A stretch of 64,000 nucleotides of DNA from Nymphalis io (lineage: Eukaryota > Arthropoda > Insecta > Lepidoptera > Nymphalidae): NCBI RefSeq assembly GCF_905147045.1, contig NC_065908.1, positions 7,874,001 through 7,938,000 on the forward strand. The letters run 5' to 3'. Every line of letters begins with the position of its first letter. Positions within the stretch are counted from its first letter, which is position 1. The notes below the pieces were generated by a model. It was not told the origin of the DNA. It ran no database searches and saw nothing but the letters and a program-made list of their open reading frames with translations. A program made the translations under genes and the position numbers. Shown one piece after another: positions 51,100-62,719 of the stretch.

Positions 51100-54039
51100 A
51101 TGGCGCAACAAAAAAGAAATAACGGTCGTACAGCGGTGCTCACCCCCACCATACCCTCGCTGTTTGAGGTCGAGTTCTCTAACATCCGAGGACTCCACAC
51201 TAACCTCAACGCTGTCCACCACCATCTCGAGACAGCACGGCCAGCAATGTTGTTTCTCACGGAGACACAAATACTCCGTCCTGCCGATACCAGCTACCTT
51301 AATTATCCCGGCTACACGCTTGAAGAATCCTTCAAAGCGAAAGCCGGAGTATGCTTGTTCGTCAGGACGGATGTTTGCTGTCACCGACTGCGCTGCTTGG
51401 AGGACCCCTCCTTCTCCATGTTGGTGGTACGTGTGGACCTGGTTCGTCAGAGCCGAGTCTACGTGTGCCTCTACAGATCCCACAATGGTGACTTGGAGAC
51501 AAGCCGACTATTTGACCATCTTAGTCGGGTGGCAGATGCTGCGCAAGAGCAATTTCCTAACGCGGAATTGGTGTTTTTGGGGGACTTTAATGCTCACCAC
51601 GAATCCTGGTTGAAATCCCTCAAAACTGACCATGCTGGAAGGACTGCTCATGCTTTTGCTCTCACACATGACTTGACCCAACTGGTTGATCAGCCCACCA
51701 GGATCCCAGACATTGATGGGCAAGCACCTTCTCTACTGGACCTTCTGCTGACTTCTCCCCCGGTGGAATATCAGGTTGTGGTTCAGGCTCCTCTTGGCTC
51801 TTCGGATCATAGCCTTATATCTACTAGAGTGCCACAGGCCAAGCTGCCGCCACTAGCGGTATGCAAACGTCGCGTTTGGCACTATAAGTCGGCGGATTAG
51901 GACGGTATGCGCGATTACTATGCGTCAGTCCCTTGGAAGGAACGTTGCTTCAGTGGCAATGACCCGACAGCTAGTGCCGCTGCTGTTGCTGGCGAGATCA
52001 TGCTGGGAATGGAATACTACGTTCCTAGCTCAGATCTCGTCAGTAGGAGTACGCGTAACAGTTGGTTCACTCGTGAATGTGCCGATGCTGTATCAGCTAA
52101 GCAGGCGGCATATCGCAAGTGGATCAACGGCTGCGTTAGCGGGGCATCTAAAATTGACTCACTGAAAGCAAACTATAATAAAAATTCCAAGTCCTGTAGA
52201 AAGGCATACACGAGAGCGGATGCACAGCGCATTGTACAGATTGGTCATGACCTTGTTTCGCATCCTAGGGGCTCCCGTAGCTTCTGGCGTCTGACCAAGT
52301 CTGTGCAAAACAATTTCTGCCAACCTTCGCTGCCACCGCTCAGAAATCCGGACGGATCGCTAGCTCACAGTCCGCAAGAGCAAGCTGATCTCCTGGCTAA
52401 ACTCTTTGCCGACAATTCCGTCATCGATGATTGTAGTGCACTACCACCTACAATACCTGCATGTGACCATACGATGCCTGACATTAAAATCAGGCAACGT
52501 GATGTGCGTGCGGAGCTGCAATCACTTGATGTACGGAAAGCTAGCGGTCCCGATGGAATACCAGCCATAGTGCTGAAGAAGTGCGCAGCGGAGCTGTCTC
52601 CTGTGTTAACGCGCCTGTTCCAACTTTCTCTCTCTTCGGGAAGTGTGCCAGAGGCTTGGAGAAGAGCTAATGTGCAAGCGGTTCCCAAAAAAGGGGATCG
52701 GTCTGACCCGGCAAATTATCGGCCAATAGCTATCACCTCAGTACTTTGTAAGGTGATGGAACGGATTTTAAACAACCAACTGATCCATTACCTAGAAGAT
52801 CACTGTCTGATTAATGATCGTCAGTACGGGTTTCGACCAAAACGGTCCACAGGTGATCTTCTAGCGTACGTAACGCACCTCTGGGGTGAAGCTATCGACA
52901 AGCATGGAGAATCGTTGGTTGTCAGCCTCGATATCTCCAAGGCTTTCGACAGGGTCTGGCACAGAAGTCTTCTCTCCAAGCTACCGGCATATGGTCTGCC
53001 TGCTCAGCTATGCACCTGGATTGCCAGCTTCCTACACAAGCGTAGCCTTCGTGTTTTAGTAGATGGTTGCGCTTCACAATTCTATGTAGTGAATGCTGGG
53101 GTCCCCCAGGGATCTGTGCTATCTCCCACACTCTTTCTTCTGCATATCAATGATATGCTCTCCCTTGGGAACATACATTGCTATGCAGATGATAGTACAG
53201 TGCATGGTGGATACCACGGACGCGCAGTGGCTGGGCGGGCGGAAACTGAGGAGAGGCGGGAGAATCTTGTCATTGAACTCGATAGGACGTTAGATCTCAT
53301 CGCCAAATGGGGCTCTGATAATCTTGTTGAGTTTAATGCCAAGAAAACACAGGTATGCGCTCTCACGGCGAAAAAGTCAACATTTTCCCCTCTTCCCTCC
53401 CTCTGTGGTACTCCGCTGGTGATGCAAAGCAAAATCGCCATGCTGGGGATTGACGTTCGCTGCGACCTTAGTCCAAGGGATTACATCGAGGCTGTTATAA
53501 AAACAGCTTCACGGAAACTCGGAGTTCTGAACAAGGTGCGGCGCTTTTTCACGCCACAACAACTGTGCCTGCTGTACAAAACACAGGTACGGTCTTGCGT
53601 GGAATATTGCTCGCACCTTTGGGATGGCTCCGCTAAGTACCTACTTGAGGCCTTGGACCGGTTGCAGCGACGTGCCGTACGCATTATTGGCGACGTAAAG
53701 GTCACAAACACCCTTGAACCTTTACAATTGCGTCGTGAGATAGCAGCACTGAGCGCTTTCTATCGACTGTATCACGGCGAGTGCTCTGAGGAATTATTCT
53801 CTCTAATTCCTGCTTCCCCCTTCCTTCTTAAGTCCACGCGAGCTGGTTCTCGATGTCACCGCCTAACTGTGACATCAATTCCATCGCGAACAAAGAAATT
53901 TGGCAACTCCTTTCTTTGTCGCACTTCCAAAAAATGGAATTCCTTACCAGCTCACGTATTCCCCTCCTCTTACAACCCGGGTTCCTTCAAACGAGGCGTG
54001 AAGAGGCATCTTGCGGGCCGGCAAGGCGAAGGCGGCTAG
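51100..54039 (+). pseudogene. LINE endonuclease-reverse transcriptase, one internal stop
   Basis: A frame of 980 codons including the stop. The start was chosen at MAQQKRNNGR, just before the endonuclease fold; the open frame begins earlier, at 50914. Endonuclease, residues about 22-240: N28 in FSNIRGL, E55 in LFLTET, GDFNAHH with D162 and N164, SSDHSL with D236 and H237. Together these nick the target DNA. Reverse transcriptase, about 350-770: YRPIAITSVL, GFRPKRST (577-584), SLDISKAFD with D611, GVPQGS (667-672), YADD (695-698). These residues bind metal and catalyse target-primed synthesis. The C-terminal region ends RQGEGG-stop. The only break seen is TAG at 51898-51900 (codon 267), which is TGG (Trp) in the copy at 30687. 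It lies between the two domains, so this copy is inactive unless the stop is read through. Confidence 0.95.
51898..51900 (+). other. Inactivating stop codon in LINE ORF
   Basis: TAG in place of the TGG (Trp267) seen in the sister copy at 31041-31043: a single G-to-A change. Confidence 0.95.
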
Positions 54040-54092
54040 TGCAGAACGTTTTTCCCGTCTGTACTGGCCGTCGTCGCGTTTGGACTCTACTA

Positions 54093-54110
54093 CCACTTAC
54101 CATCAGGTGG
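54093..54110 (+). other. 3' tail block shared with SINE-A
   Basis: CCACTTACCATCAGGTGG lies about 30 bp before the A tail of the LINE. The identical block lies at 33239-33256 in the other LINE copy and about 25-30 bp before the A tail in SINE-A copies such as 58540-58557. It is probably the reverse-transcriptase recognition region. Confidence 0.7.
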
Positions 54111-54179
54111 AGTAGAGTCATTTGCCTTCCCGGCGATATAAAAAAAAAAAATAATAATAAAAATCCCTGTTTAGCTATT

Positions 54180-54419
54180 TTGGTGGTATCTTGTGCAAGC
54201 TCGTCTGGGTAGGTACCCACATAGATATTGTTGTGTTCTAGTTGGTTGGGTGAGTGAGCCAGTGTGACTATAGACACAAGGGCGATAACGTCTCAGATTT
54301 CTAGTGGTTACGCATTTGCGATGAGAGGAATGGTCAAGATATTTATAGCACCATTGTTTAGGGCCGGTGACGACAATTAGGCGAAATAACCCTACCAATA
54401 AGCCTACCTTTTTAAATAA
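54180..54419 (+). mobile_element. SINE-A copy, diverged
   Basis: TTGGTGGTATCTTGTGCAAG, a shortened middle, then GAGTGAGCCAGTGTGACTAT and a degenerate 3' end. It starts about 30 bp after the LINE tail on the same strand. Confidence 0.8.
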
Positions 54420-54749
54420 AGTGATTCTGTGAGTAAAAACTCGAGATTCAACTTATAAAACGACAAATAGTAATATCCTGTGTGTTTAAAATGGGAAGGA
54501 TTAGAGTTTATTGTAAAACGCTGCCTTAATGCGGTTCGGTGGACGTCACACGACTTGCGGAACATAACACTTTATGACACATGCCATTTTTCATGCGGTT
54601 TAATTTCTAAGTTACCGCGGATTTCACACGCTCGCATTTCAACAGGGATTTAAGTTTAATTAAATACTTTGTTGATTTTCTTGTTGTTTTCGTTATCATA
54701 AATAACGGGAGCTCCGACGAGCTATGCAACTATGCACCAGTTTATACTT
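54420..54749. other. Unassigned stretch
   Basis: Nothing recognised. Confidence 0.5.
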
Positions 54750-54927
54750 AATATTACAAACGTTTATTATTTTATGTATATATATATATTACGTCTAAAG
54801 GAACACCGTCTGTCTGTTACACTCTCACGGCTGAACTAATGAATAGCTGATGTTTATGAACTACAAACAAGTACATAGACTCTTTTATACCTAACAAGCG
54901 GGTGAAGGCGCGGCCGATAACTAGTAA
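54750..54927 (+). repeat. Family H copy
   Basis: ACCGTCTGTCTGTTACACTC, CACGGCTGAACTAATGAATA and GCGGGTGAAGGCGCGGCCG. Confidence 0.55.
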
Positions 54928-54942
54928 ACTATAAATATACAT

Positions 54943-55208
54943 AGTAACAGCCTGTGAGTGTCCCACTGCCAGGCTAAACCTCCTCTCCCTTTTTGAGGAG
55001 AAGGTTTTGGGACTTATTCTACGCTGCTCCAATACGGATTGGTGGAATACACATGTGGCAGAATTTCAGTGAAATTAGACACATGCAAGTATCGTCCCGA
55101 TGTTTTCCCTCACCGTAAAGCACGAGATAAATTATAACCACAAATTAAGCACATGAAAATTAAGTGGTGCTTTCCTGGGTTTGAACCCATGATCATCGGT
55201 TAAGATTT
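54943..55208 (-). mobile_element. SINE-B copy, head truncated
   Basis: AACAGCCTGTGAGTGTCCC to GATCATCGGTTAAGATTTA. The first 30 or so bases of the head are missing. Moderately diverged. Confidence 0.9.
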
Positions 55209-55289
55209 ATTAAAATAACATACATAGTGTGTCTATGTATACACATACATATGTATAACAAAAGCTTAATCGTCAAAGCTTGGTCCGTC

Positions 55290-55394
55290 AAAGCGCCGCA
55301 AACCACGAGGTATAAATATTATGTCCCTCTCGCCTGTAATTACACTGGCTGGCTGTTTAGTCTTTCAAATCGAAATCGGCTTTGCAATGTATTG
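55290..55394 (-). mobile_element. SINE-A remnant
   Basis: TATTATGTCCCTCTCGCCTG, GTAATTACACTGGCTGGCTG and TTTCAAATCGAAAT in minus order. Confidence 0.6.
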
Positions 55395-57683
55395 ATCTAT
55401 CATTAAGAGCGTATCCAAACGAACGTGCAGACTTATCACTGATATAAAATGTAATAAAGCATTTCGTCTACGGTTTATTCTATTTAGAAATTGTTTTGAT
55501 AAGTAATGGCATATTATATGTTAAGATTAAATAATATTTATTGAATCATTTCATCGTAAAAAAGCGTGCGACGCTTTTTAAAATATTATATAATGACTAC
55601 ATTTTTATCAATATCTGTCAATAAATTATTTACAATAATTGACATCTAGGACCCCAAAGCATTTGCACGATCAAATTATTTCTTTCTTAATTTTTTTTTA
55701 ACTTATAGAAAATTATTTTCTACTTTTTAGTCCGGCTAGTTACAAAAGAGTATTTTTAGTTTTTTAAACTATTATTTATTTTCTTCTTTTCAGTTTAGCT
55801 AGCTACAAAAGCGTGTTTTTTTAGTTATTTAAACTATTTTTTTATATTATTGTATTGTCATCGGTCCTTGATAAGTAAGCGAAGTTTCGAAGTGAATCAA
55901 GTTCAAAGATTCCGTTACATACATAAATACCAAGCTAATAAAAACATGTTATTAAATTAAGCATTTGTCATAGAAGGAAGTAACCCTGTTACATAACGTG
56001 ATGCATATTATTTCAAAGACTACACATTTTTTTATATATTTAGATGAATAAATAAATATGAAATTTGCACAACAATCATATTCCAGAAATTGTGTAATGC
56101 ACTTTGAGTCCCCGTATTTTGTTTTTAAATGTTTTATAAAGTTTGAATGTGACAGTTCTAAATAACAGAGAAGTGTAACTAGGTCCTGTCAGTTTTGTAT
56201 AAAGTTTTGCACTCTCTGTGTCCCTGGGTTACTCACCACTTAAACATATATTCAAAATATATAATATATTCTTTACATTTTCATTTCATTTATTTGAATT
56301 TGAATATTTTGATTTAATCAAATAACGTTTTTATACGACTGCCCAAAAAACGAAGTGTAAAGTTTTTAAGGTTCATGTATGTGTGACTTTGAAATGTTTG
56401 AACTGATTTGGACGTATGCCTATCATTAGATGCCTTACATAATTCCGAGCGATACTGGCTATATTTTAATAAGCTTTTTGTATTGTACATTCGTATTCGT
56501 TGCATACACAAGCACTGTTACTTAACAATTACTTAAAGAAATAAATAATAATGCATACATCAGATCAGCTAATATTGCTAATTTTCTGCTAACATTGACG
56601 TTATTTTAATACGCTGAGTCATGGAGAGGTATTCAATAGAAGATAGATCGAGTTACGATAACTTAAAAGTCCTTTTATATTGATATCAAAAGGATTATAT
56701 GTTTAATACAAATGCATGTATGTCACGCGTAATAAATACTACAAAAATCGGCGTCAAAATTTTTTTTTTGGAACATTGAAAGAGCTATCCAAATAAATCA
56801 AAAATTTATACAAAGTTTATACACCCCCTCCCCCCATTAATATTAAAACAAGAAATAAATGTTTTAAAATGATTACATATACTACATCGCGATGACAAGA
56901 TTTCATATCTTTTAAATATAAGGTAAGATAGTTTTTGAATATATCACGGAAAACAGTGGCATGTAAGTGTTTTATTTTATTAAGTGTTTAGCGATATCAA
57001 ATAACGTTATAATTCTCTGTATTTAAATATAACTATTAACAATTTAAGCGAAAAAGAGACAGCTTGAGTTATAAGATAAGCTTGCAAAATGCAGCGTAAT
57101 ATTTTGACTGAAATTATTAAAAAATATATATATATATATATATCAATATACGTAATATATATATAATATATTATTTAAATTGTTTTTTACATTTAAAATT
57201 CCACCAACCGTAACGATCGTATAACAGCCAGTTTAAAATATTTAATTCATTCATCGTTTTTTAACTAAGTTAAAACGAATCCACTTTTATTATTTTATTC
57301 AAATAGTTCAAATTATTTTCGAAGCTCCAATAATATTTATAGAAACAAATAACACGTAATTTATATGAAACAATATATTTCCGTTGTTGAATAATTAAAT
57401 TTCACTATCCGTTTAAATTTCGCCCTTATGAATTTTATAATAAGTGTTGTATTCGCTTGATTATTTTATTAATTATGAATTATGGGATTGTATGTTAATT
57501 AAATTAAATTATTGTCCACTATTCAGTTTTATGCTCAAGGGAGTTTTCACGTTGAATCTGAAATTTTAAGCACCTGCGAGACTATAACAATACCTTCATT
57601 GAATTATGCATTAATTTAATGACGTTAATTGTGTGACGTAATTTAAATAATTTTATTAAACAGTAATCTGTATTGGTATGTTC
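55395..57683. other. Geneless AT-rich stretch
   Basis: About 2.3 kb without recognised gene or SINE. It contains a tandem duplication (listed separately) and AT dinucleotide runs at about 57124-57178. A 65-codon minus-strand frame at 56314-56511 has no motif. Confidence 0.6.
55719..55845 (+). repeat. Tandem duplication of about 64 bp
   Basis: Two diverged units starting at about 55719 and 55783. Shared words are CTAGTTACAAAAG / CTAGCTACAAAAG and TTTAAACTATT. Each unit begins with a pyrimidine run plus AG (CTACTTTTTAG, TCTTCTTTTCAG), which looks like a splice acceptor. Confidence 0.6.
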
Positions 57684-57806
57684 AGGTTAGATGAGTAAGC
57701 TATTGTGATTATAAGCACAACGAATATAATTATAAGGGATGGTTCATATTACATAAGGTGTCAATGGGCGGTGGTGACTTACCATCAGGTTATCAAAAAA
57801 AAAAAT
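57684..57806 (+). mobile_element. SINE-A 3' half, old
   Basis: GATGAGTAAGCTATTGTGAT, AAGGGATGGTTCATATTAC and CAATGGGCGGTGGTGACTTA then CCATCAGG and an A run. Confidence 0.6.
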
Positions 57807-57813
57807 ATGATTA

Positions 57814-58020
57814 TGAGATGATTAAGAATACGTCTAACCGAACATTGCAGGTTCGAGTCCTGTCAAGCACCGCTGGCGGAAAACATCGTAAGGAATTTTT
57901 CGCAGCTTCAATAAGAAGCTGCTACACGTGTATCCATCGTCACGCATTGGAGCAGCGTTGAATAAATTCTAAACCTAAAGAAGATCTTCGTCCAACAGTG
58001 GGACATTAACAGGCTATTAC
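57814..58020 (+). mobile_element. SINE-B copy, old
   Basis: B-box-like GGTTCGAGTCC, CAAGCACCGCTGG, GGAAAACATCGTAAGGAA, CGCATTGGAGCAGCGTTGAA and CCAACAGTGGGACATTAAC. Internal deletions in the body. Confidence 0.75.
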
Positions 58021-58305
58021 TTATATGTAAATAAAAAAAATACTCTAAGTAATTAGTTCGTATTGATAGTGTAATGAGTGTTTAATAAGGTGATCACTTA
58101 CTTTAAGAGTGTAATTAAAAAAAAACAAATACACAAAAAATATAATGCACAGTGAGCATAATTCAAACAATTTGTAATATTAAATACAACACTGCATTAT
58201 AAAAGCGTGACACGCGTCTTAACGTTTTGCAATTTTAATGCATTATGGAATTAAAAATTTTAATACGTTATTATTATGTTATTATATTTGCAATAACTAA
58301 TTTTA
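58021..58305. other. Unassigned AT-rich stretch
   Basis: Nothing recognised. Confidence 0.5.
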
Positions 58306-58605
58306 CTGGTGGTAGAGCTTTGTGCAAGCTCGTCTTGGTAGGTACCACCCACTCATCAGATATTCTACCGCAAAACAGCAATACTTGATATTGTTGTGTT
58401 CCGGTTTGAAGGGTGAGTGAGCCAGTGTAATTACAGGCACAAGGGACATAAAATCTTAGTTCCCAAGGTTGGTGGCGCATTGGATATGTAAGCGATGGTT
58501 GACATTTCTTACAATGCCAATGTCTAAGAGCGTTGGTGACCACTTACCATCAGGTGGCCCATATGCTCGTCCGCCTTCCTATTCTATAAAAAAAATAAAT
58601 AAATA
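58306..58605 (+). mobile_element. SINE-A copy, full length, young, reference copy
   Basis: From CTGGTGGTAGAGCTTTGTGC to TATTCTATAAAAAAAA with an extra AAAT-repeat tail. All family blocks are intact, including CCACTTACCATCAGGTGG at 58540-58557. A possible pol III B-box-like GTTCCGGTTTGAAGG lies near 58399. The head is not obviously tRNA-like, so the RNA of origin is unknown. Confidence 0.96.
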
Positions 58606-59499
58606 AAACATTTTATTATACTAAATAAAAACGTTTCTCTAAAATGTACTGTCATCGTGAAATGTTGCCTTCATGTTATCAGGGGTACAAACGGTACCTA
58701 AGACTTGCCCCCTAATCTTATCACACGCAGACGGATCCTTGGGCGAAATCTAGCTTACTATATCGTACACCGTTTGTTCGTCTGCCTTATTAAAATACTA
58801 CAAATATTAGCTTACGGTTTTAGCGTTTTTACGTTATCTATTTATAAAAAGCTTTACGTGAAATATACAAATAAAGAGATCATTCTAAATGATAAGTTAA
58901 TTAACAACTAAAATTACATAACGCTTTAACAACAAAATAATATAAAAAACCAACCTCCCTAAATTAAGCGGATTATCAAAGCGTAACCCCGCCAATTTAA
59001 GTGAGCCGCACAATGCAACTAAGATTTATTAGCGTTATAAAACATGGCGTAAAACTGCAAAAATGACTGCGGAGCTTAAAACTAACCTCGAGATTTTACG
59101 GAATTTTTACAGGTCTGTGATTATGAACTTAAGCGTTGGTAATATTTTTTTTTTAAAAGACAAACAGCGAGTTTTCTAATTATTAAATATCACTCGCTTA
59201 ATTGTACTTTTTATACATGTTTTCCATTAAATAATAATCTTATACTGCAATTAAAAACAACAATTTTGAGCAAGCGGCTAAATTTATGTTGTTCAATAGC
59301 TGATTAGTTAAACAATGCTCTTCTTCTTTCGAATCTTAAACCAATTACTAATTAAAGACATAAATCAGTGTTTATCTAAACGCCCGCTAGACATTTTTAA
59401 ATAAAGCCGTAATTCGTTGAATGAAAGTAGTATTACAAGCACAAAATATATAGCATCCTAGATCCAGTGATAGGCTTCCTCCCACATATACGCACTATT
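58606..59499. other. AT-rich stretch, no gene recognised
   Basis: A 68-codon frame at 58705-58911 (+) has no recognised family. Nothing else is seen. Confidence 0.5.
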
Positions 59500-59670
59500 C
59501 TTAAAAAGGGTAAAAATAACGAGATCTAAACTATTCGCCCGATTGACTTGAAATTTGACACAGTTTCCTTTACCGACGTAGACGCTCACTAAGGACGGAT
59601 TTTATACAAATACTATTCAAATTACATTTTTCCGCTTCTACCCGTGCGAATCCGGAACGATTAGCGATTA
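59500..59670 (+). repeat. Decayed dispersed repeat
   Basis: CGCCCGATTGACTTGAAATT and CTACCCGTGCGAATCCGGAA echo the core at 2442-2461. Confidence 0.45.
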
Positions 59671-60658
59671 TATAAATATAAATCATAAATAGAATCTTGA
59701 AGTTATCAATATATACCACTAAAAGCACTTACCTTGCATTATAAAAACGTACATTGTATTGTTTACGTCATTTAACAAAACATTTAATAATGAGAAAAGA
59801 TTAATATACATTTGTGAAAACATTTCTCTGCGCTATCGCCTTCCAAACCGATTCACTTCATATATCAACATTATTTCTTTTGAACATTTATATATATTAT
59901 TTCTATATACATACGTCTTCATTTCCTTTTGTTAGTGAAGTAATGGATAAATATGATTTCAGGCATATTAATGGTCTTTTTATCCAGTCATGGTGCGTTT
60001 GTACTAAACAATATACTAGTTAAAAAATCGGTTTGTCGGTTGAAAAAAGTCCATGATTCTTATAAAATAGGAGATTCGTTTGTAATATCGTTTAGTAGAG
60101 GAAATGTGTATATTTTTTCATTTTAAGCAATCAATACTAATAAATGAGCAAACTATCTAAATAAATTACTAACCCATTATACATAAAACTAATACCAAAT
60201 GCAGCTAGTTTCAGGGTATGTTTTAGTATATAATGTAGTATATACAAGTAGCTGAGCTTTGCAGTTTCATCCGCTTTAAATTTTAAATATTGACGTGACA
60301 AGCGTGAATTTCATGTTCTTGTTATATATAATTTAATTCAAGCCGAACGAAGCCGGCGAGTTATATAAAGAAGCTTATAAACTATAAGTGTTAGTAAGTT
60401 AATTAAACTTAAGGCTTTGAAGAATATTTAATAATGTAGAAGGTTATTAAATACATTCTATATCCTTTATTTGATACTTGTGATTTTATTTCTTATTTAC
60501 ATGTATGACGAAGTGTAGCTTCGTAGTGCGTCGTAGATAGCTACGGATTCGTAGGCGAGAGATACGGTCTGTGTATGAAAAATGTGTACGAAGGTAGATT
60601 AATTCATTTGTTATTTATTGGTTTCTCACAAAATTAATAATATATATTAATTTTCTAA
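59671..60658. other. AT-rich stretch, no gene recognised
   Basis: A 69-codon frame at 59814-60023 has no recognised family. CCGAACGAAGCCGGCGAG near 60343 may be another scrap of the repeat at 2225. Confidence 0.5.
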
Positions 60659-60868
60659 CAAACAGCAATACTCAGTGTTGTTTTGTTTTTTAAAGAATGA
60701 GAGAGTCAGTGTAACAGGCACAAGGGACCTGATATCTTAGTCCAAAAGTAGGTGGTGCATTGGCCTTTTAAGTGATGGTTAATATTTCTAATATTGGTAA
60801 TTTCTATGGGATTACTAACTAGTTACCATCAGGTGACCGATTTTCCTTTTACCTATTATCAATAAAAT
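60659..60868 (+). mobile_element. SINE-A copy, old, 5'-truncated
   Basis: AAACAGCAATACTCAGTGTTG, GCACAAGGGACCTGATATC, GTAGGTGGTGCATTGGCC and AGTTACCATCAGGTGACCG. Confidence 0.8.
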
Positions 60869-61383
60869 AGAAACAATTAATTTATTCGGTAAATACTCCA
60901 AATTGAAGGAAATTAAATTGAATAATTGCTTAATTTATTAACAACAAAAAGTACAAGGCGATCTCTGAGTTGAAACACTTAAAAACACATTTCTAGATAC
61001 TTTTTTTTTTGTTTAAATTTAAGCATAGGCAAAAATAAATTAAAAGTTTTTCATAAAAAAATATATAAATTTGTACTCTCAAAGCTGTCTATCAATCGAT
61101 ACTGACGTAGTTTTCTGTTGAAAAATACAAACGTCCTTTAATCAAACTATACGTACTGCACACATTTCATTAAAACAAAAAAAAATTGAAACGTTTTATT
61201 TTCTAAAGTTTCAAACGAATTTATTCGAACCGCTAGAATTGTTTTATAGAACAAATATTATTCAACGAATTCGATCGTTTGAGCAACCGAATACTGAATG
61301 CAACACAACTGCAACAATATCCCTAGTGTTAAATGTATTCCTTCAATAAATATTTTAATCAAAAAATCGCTTAAGCAACGCTT
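60869..61383. other. AT-rich stretch, nothing recognised
   Basis: No gene or repeat recognised. Confidence 0.55.
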
Positions 61384-61465
61384 AATTTTCATATGCTTAG
61401 CTTATATTTATAATTCAACTCGTGCTGGACGATGAAGGAATATATCACGACGATACCTGCACGTT
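61384..61465 (+). mobile_element. SINE-B middle fragment
   Basis: ATTTTCATATGCTTAGC, TTATAATTCAACTCGTGCTG and GATGAAGGAATATATCACGA. Confidence 0.6.
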
Positions 61466-62050
61466 ACGTATGCAAACCAAAAATAAAGTAAATTAATAAT
61501 CTAAAGCAATATTCATTTTATAACATCGCTTTGAATGGATGTATATAATTGTATAATAAAAACTAAAAAACATGAAACAACCTTGTCTCATTAAGTTATT
61601 CACGACACTCGTTCAGGACTTTGTCGTTATTATATCCGTGTAACTTTGACGTGGTTCTACTTCTCTAACGTCGAGATCACATCCCGCGTGAAGTATTCTC
61701 AAACTTGCATACTTTCGGTTGACGGCAACGTTACCGTCGTGTAATTAAAATACTTCGCACACGTACAATTACAGGCAAGGTAGAATATCACATGCTATTA
61801 TATCGTTGAACATCTCTTTGATGAGCTAGTTACGACTACATATGAAGGCTTACGTTACTTGCATTTGTTTCGTGTAATGAGATATAGTCGAGATGACACT
61901 ATGGATAAATAAGAAGAATTTTAACAAACGATTGTGGATTGAAATCTCGTCGTACTTATTTTTTAATTGCTTAATTTGTATTTGTTATGGCCTTCTAGTT
62001 GGTGGTGACTTGGTTACATCACAATTTTTCTATGATACTACATGTTTACA
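61466..62050. other. AT-rich stretch, no gene recognised
   Basis: A 77-codon frame from 61893 runs into the SINE-A at 62051 and has no motif of its own. Confidence 0.5.
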
Positions 62051-62190
62051 TGGTGGTATGGCTTGGGCTCGCTTAGGCAGGTACCACCCACTCATCAGAT
62101 ATCTACCATCAAACAGCAATACTTAGTATTATTGTGCCACTGTAACTACAGACAGGAGAGAAAAACATCTTAGCTCCCAAAGTTGGTGGC
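62051..62190 (+). mobile_element. SINE-A copy, 3' part missing
   Basis: TGGTGGTATGGCTTGGGCTC, AGGTACCACCCACTCATCAG, AACAGCAATACTTAGTATT and TCTTAGCTCCCAAAGTTGG. Everything after GTGGCTCTT is lost. Confidence 0.8.
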
Positions 62191-62192
62191 TC

Positions 62193-62719
62193 TTCGTATG
62201 TATTTTTATATTTTTTTTTATAACGCCTATCCTCGCGAGTGGTGGCGGAACCTTATTCTTAAAAGGTATTTCTTCCATCGTGGAATATATTTTGCTGTTT
62301 GTCACTTATCAAGAAAGTCCACCATGACGTAAAGCAGACAAGAGGAAATTTTCATATAGTGTATTTTATTATGCACTGAACCACCGAGGCATCTAACAAG
62401 TATTTATATATAAAGAACAAAACCGTTGCATCTGAAATATTTCTATTTCACCAAGATTTTCATAAAGCATGATTCGAGTGATATTTCGCCTTTATATTCT
62501 CGTCCGTAACGAAATTGTCGATCTCTTTATTACAATTTTTCTCAGCAACTTCGTTGTAATATTCCCATTATGAGTGATATTAAAGCAAACAAAGTTTAAG
62601 CTTCAAGCTACTTAATACATGAATACATTAAAAATGTTTAGATTCAACATTTTATATATAAATTGCGTTTTAAAACGACATATCTATTAACTACTAATTT
62701 CCTGTTTAGTGTGTTTAGG
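62193..62719. other. AT-rich stretch, nothing recognised
   Basis: No gene or repeat recognised. Confidence 0.5.

Larger units (their letters stand above)
50488..54148 (+). mobile_element. Main-family LINE, nearly full length (jockey/CR1-like)
   Basis: About 3.66 kb: a GC-rich leader of about 610 bp with CATGGGTGTCGTAAGAGGCG near its start, one long ORF, a 3' UTR of about 100 bp, and an A-rich tail ending in AATAATAATAA. Base composition changes sharply at both edges. The ORF order (endonuclease, then reverse transcriptase) places it among APE-type non-LTR elements. The clade (jockey, CR1 or relative) needs a tree. No separate gag-like ORF1 or zinc-knuckle motif is seen. The 5' end is estimated from the composition shift, and no target-site duplication was found. 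Confidence 0.92.

Noticed and set aside
50513..51483. Minus-strand frames of 169 and 166 codons opposite the LINE leader and endonuclease.
   Set aside because: They lie antisense to a clear endonuclease domain in GC-rich DNA, where long chance frames are expected, and have no recognised motifs.
50450..54180. Target-site duplication around the long LINE.
   Set aside because: No convincing direct repeat could be found between the 5' flank (about 50460-50490) and the sequence after the A/AAT tail.
28811..58543. Near-identical open frames (MRHQPWELRFYVPCACNYTG...) at 28811, 29409, 44268, 48415, 58274 and parts of 4796.
   Set aside because: All lie within SINE-A copies and simply translate the SINE; they are read antisense to the element and end in its flanks. 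Recurrence reflects the repeat, not a protein family.
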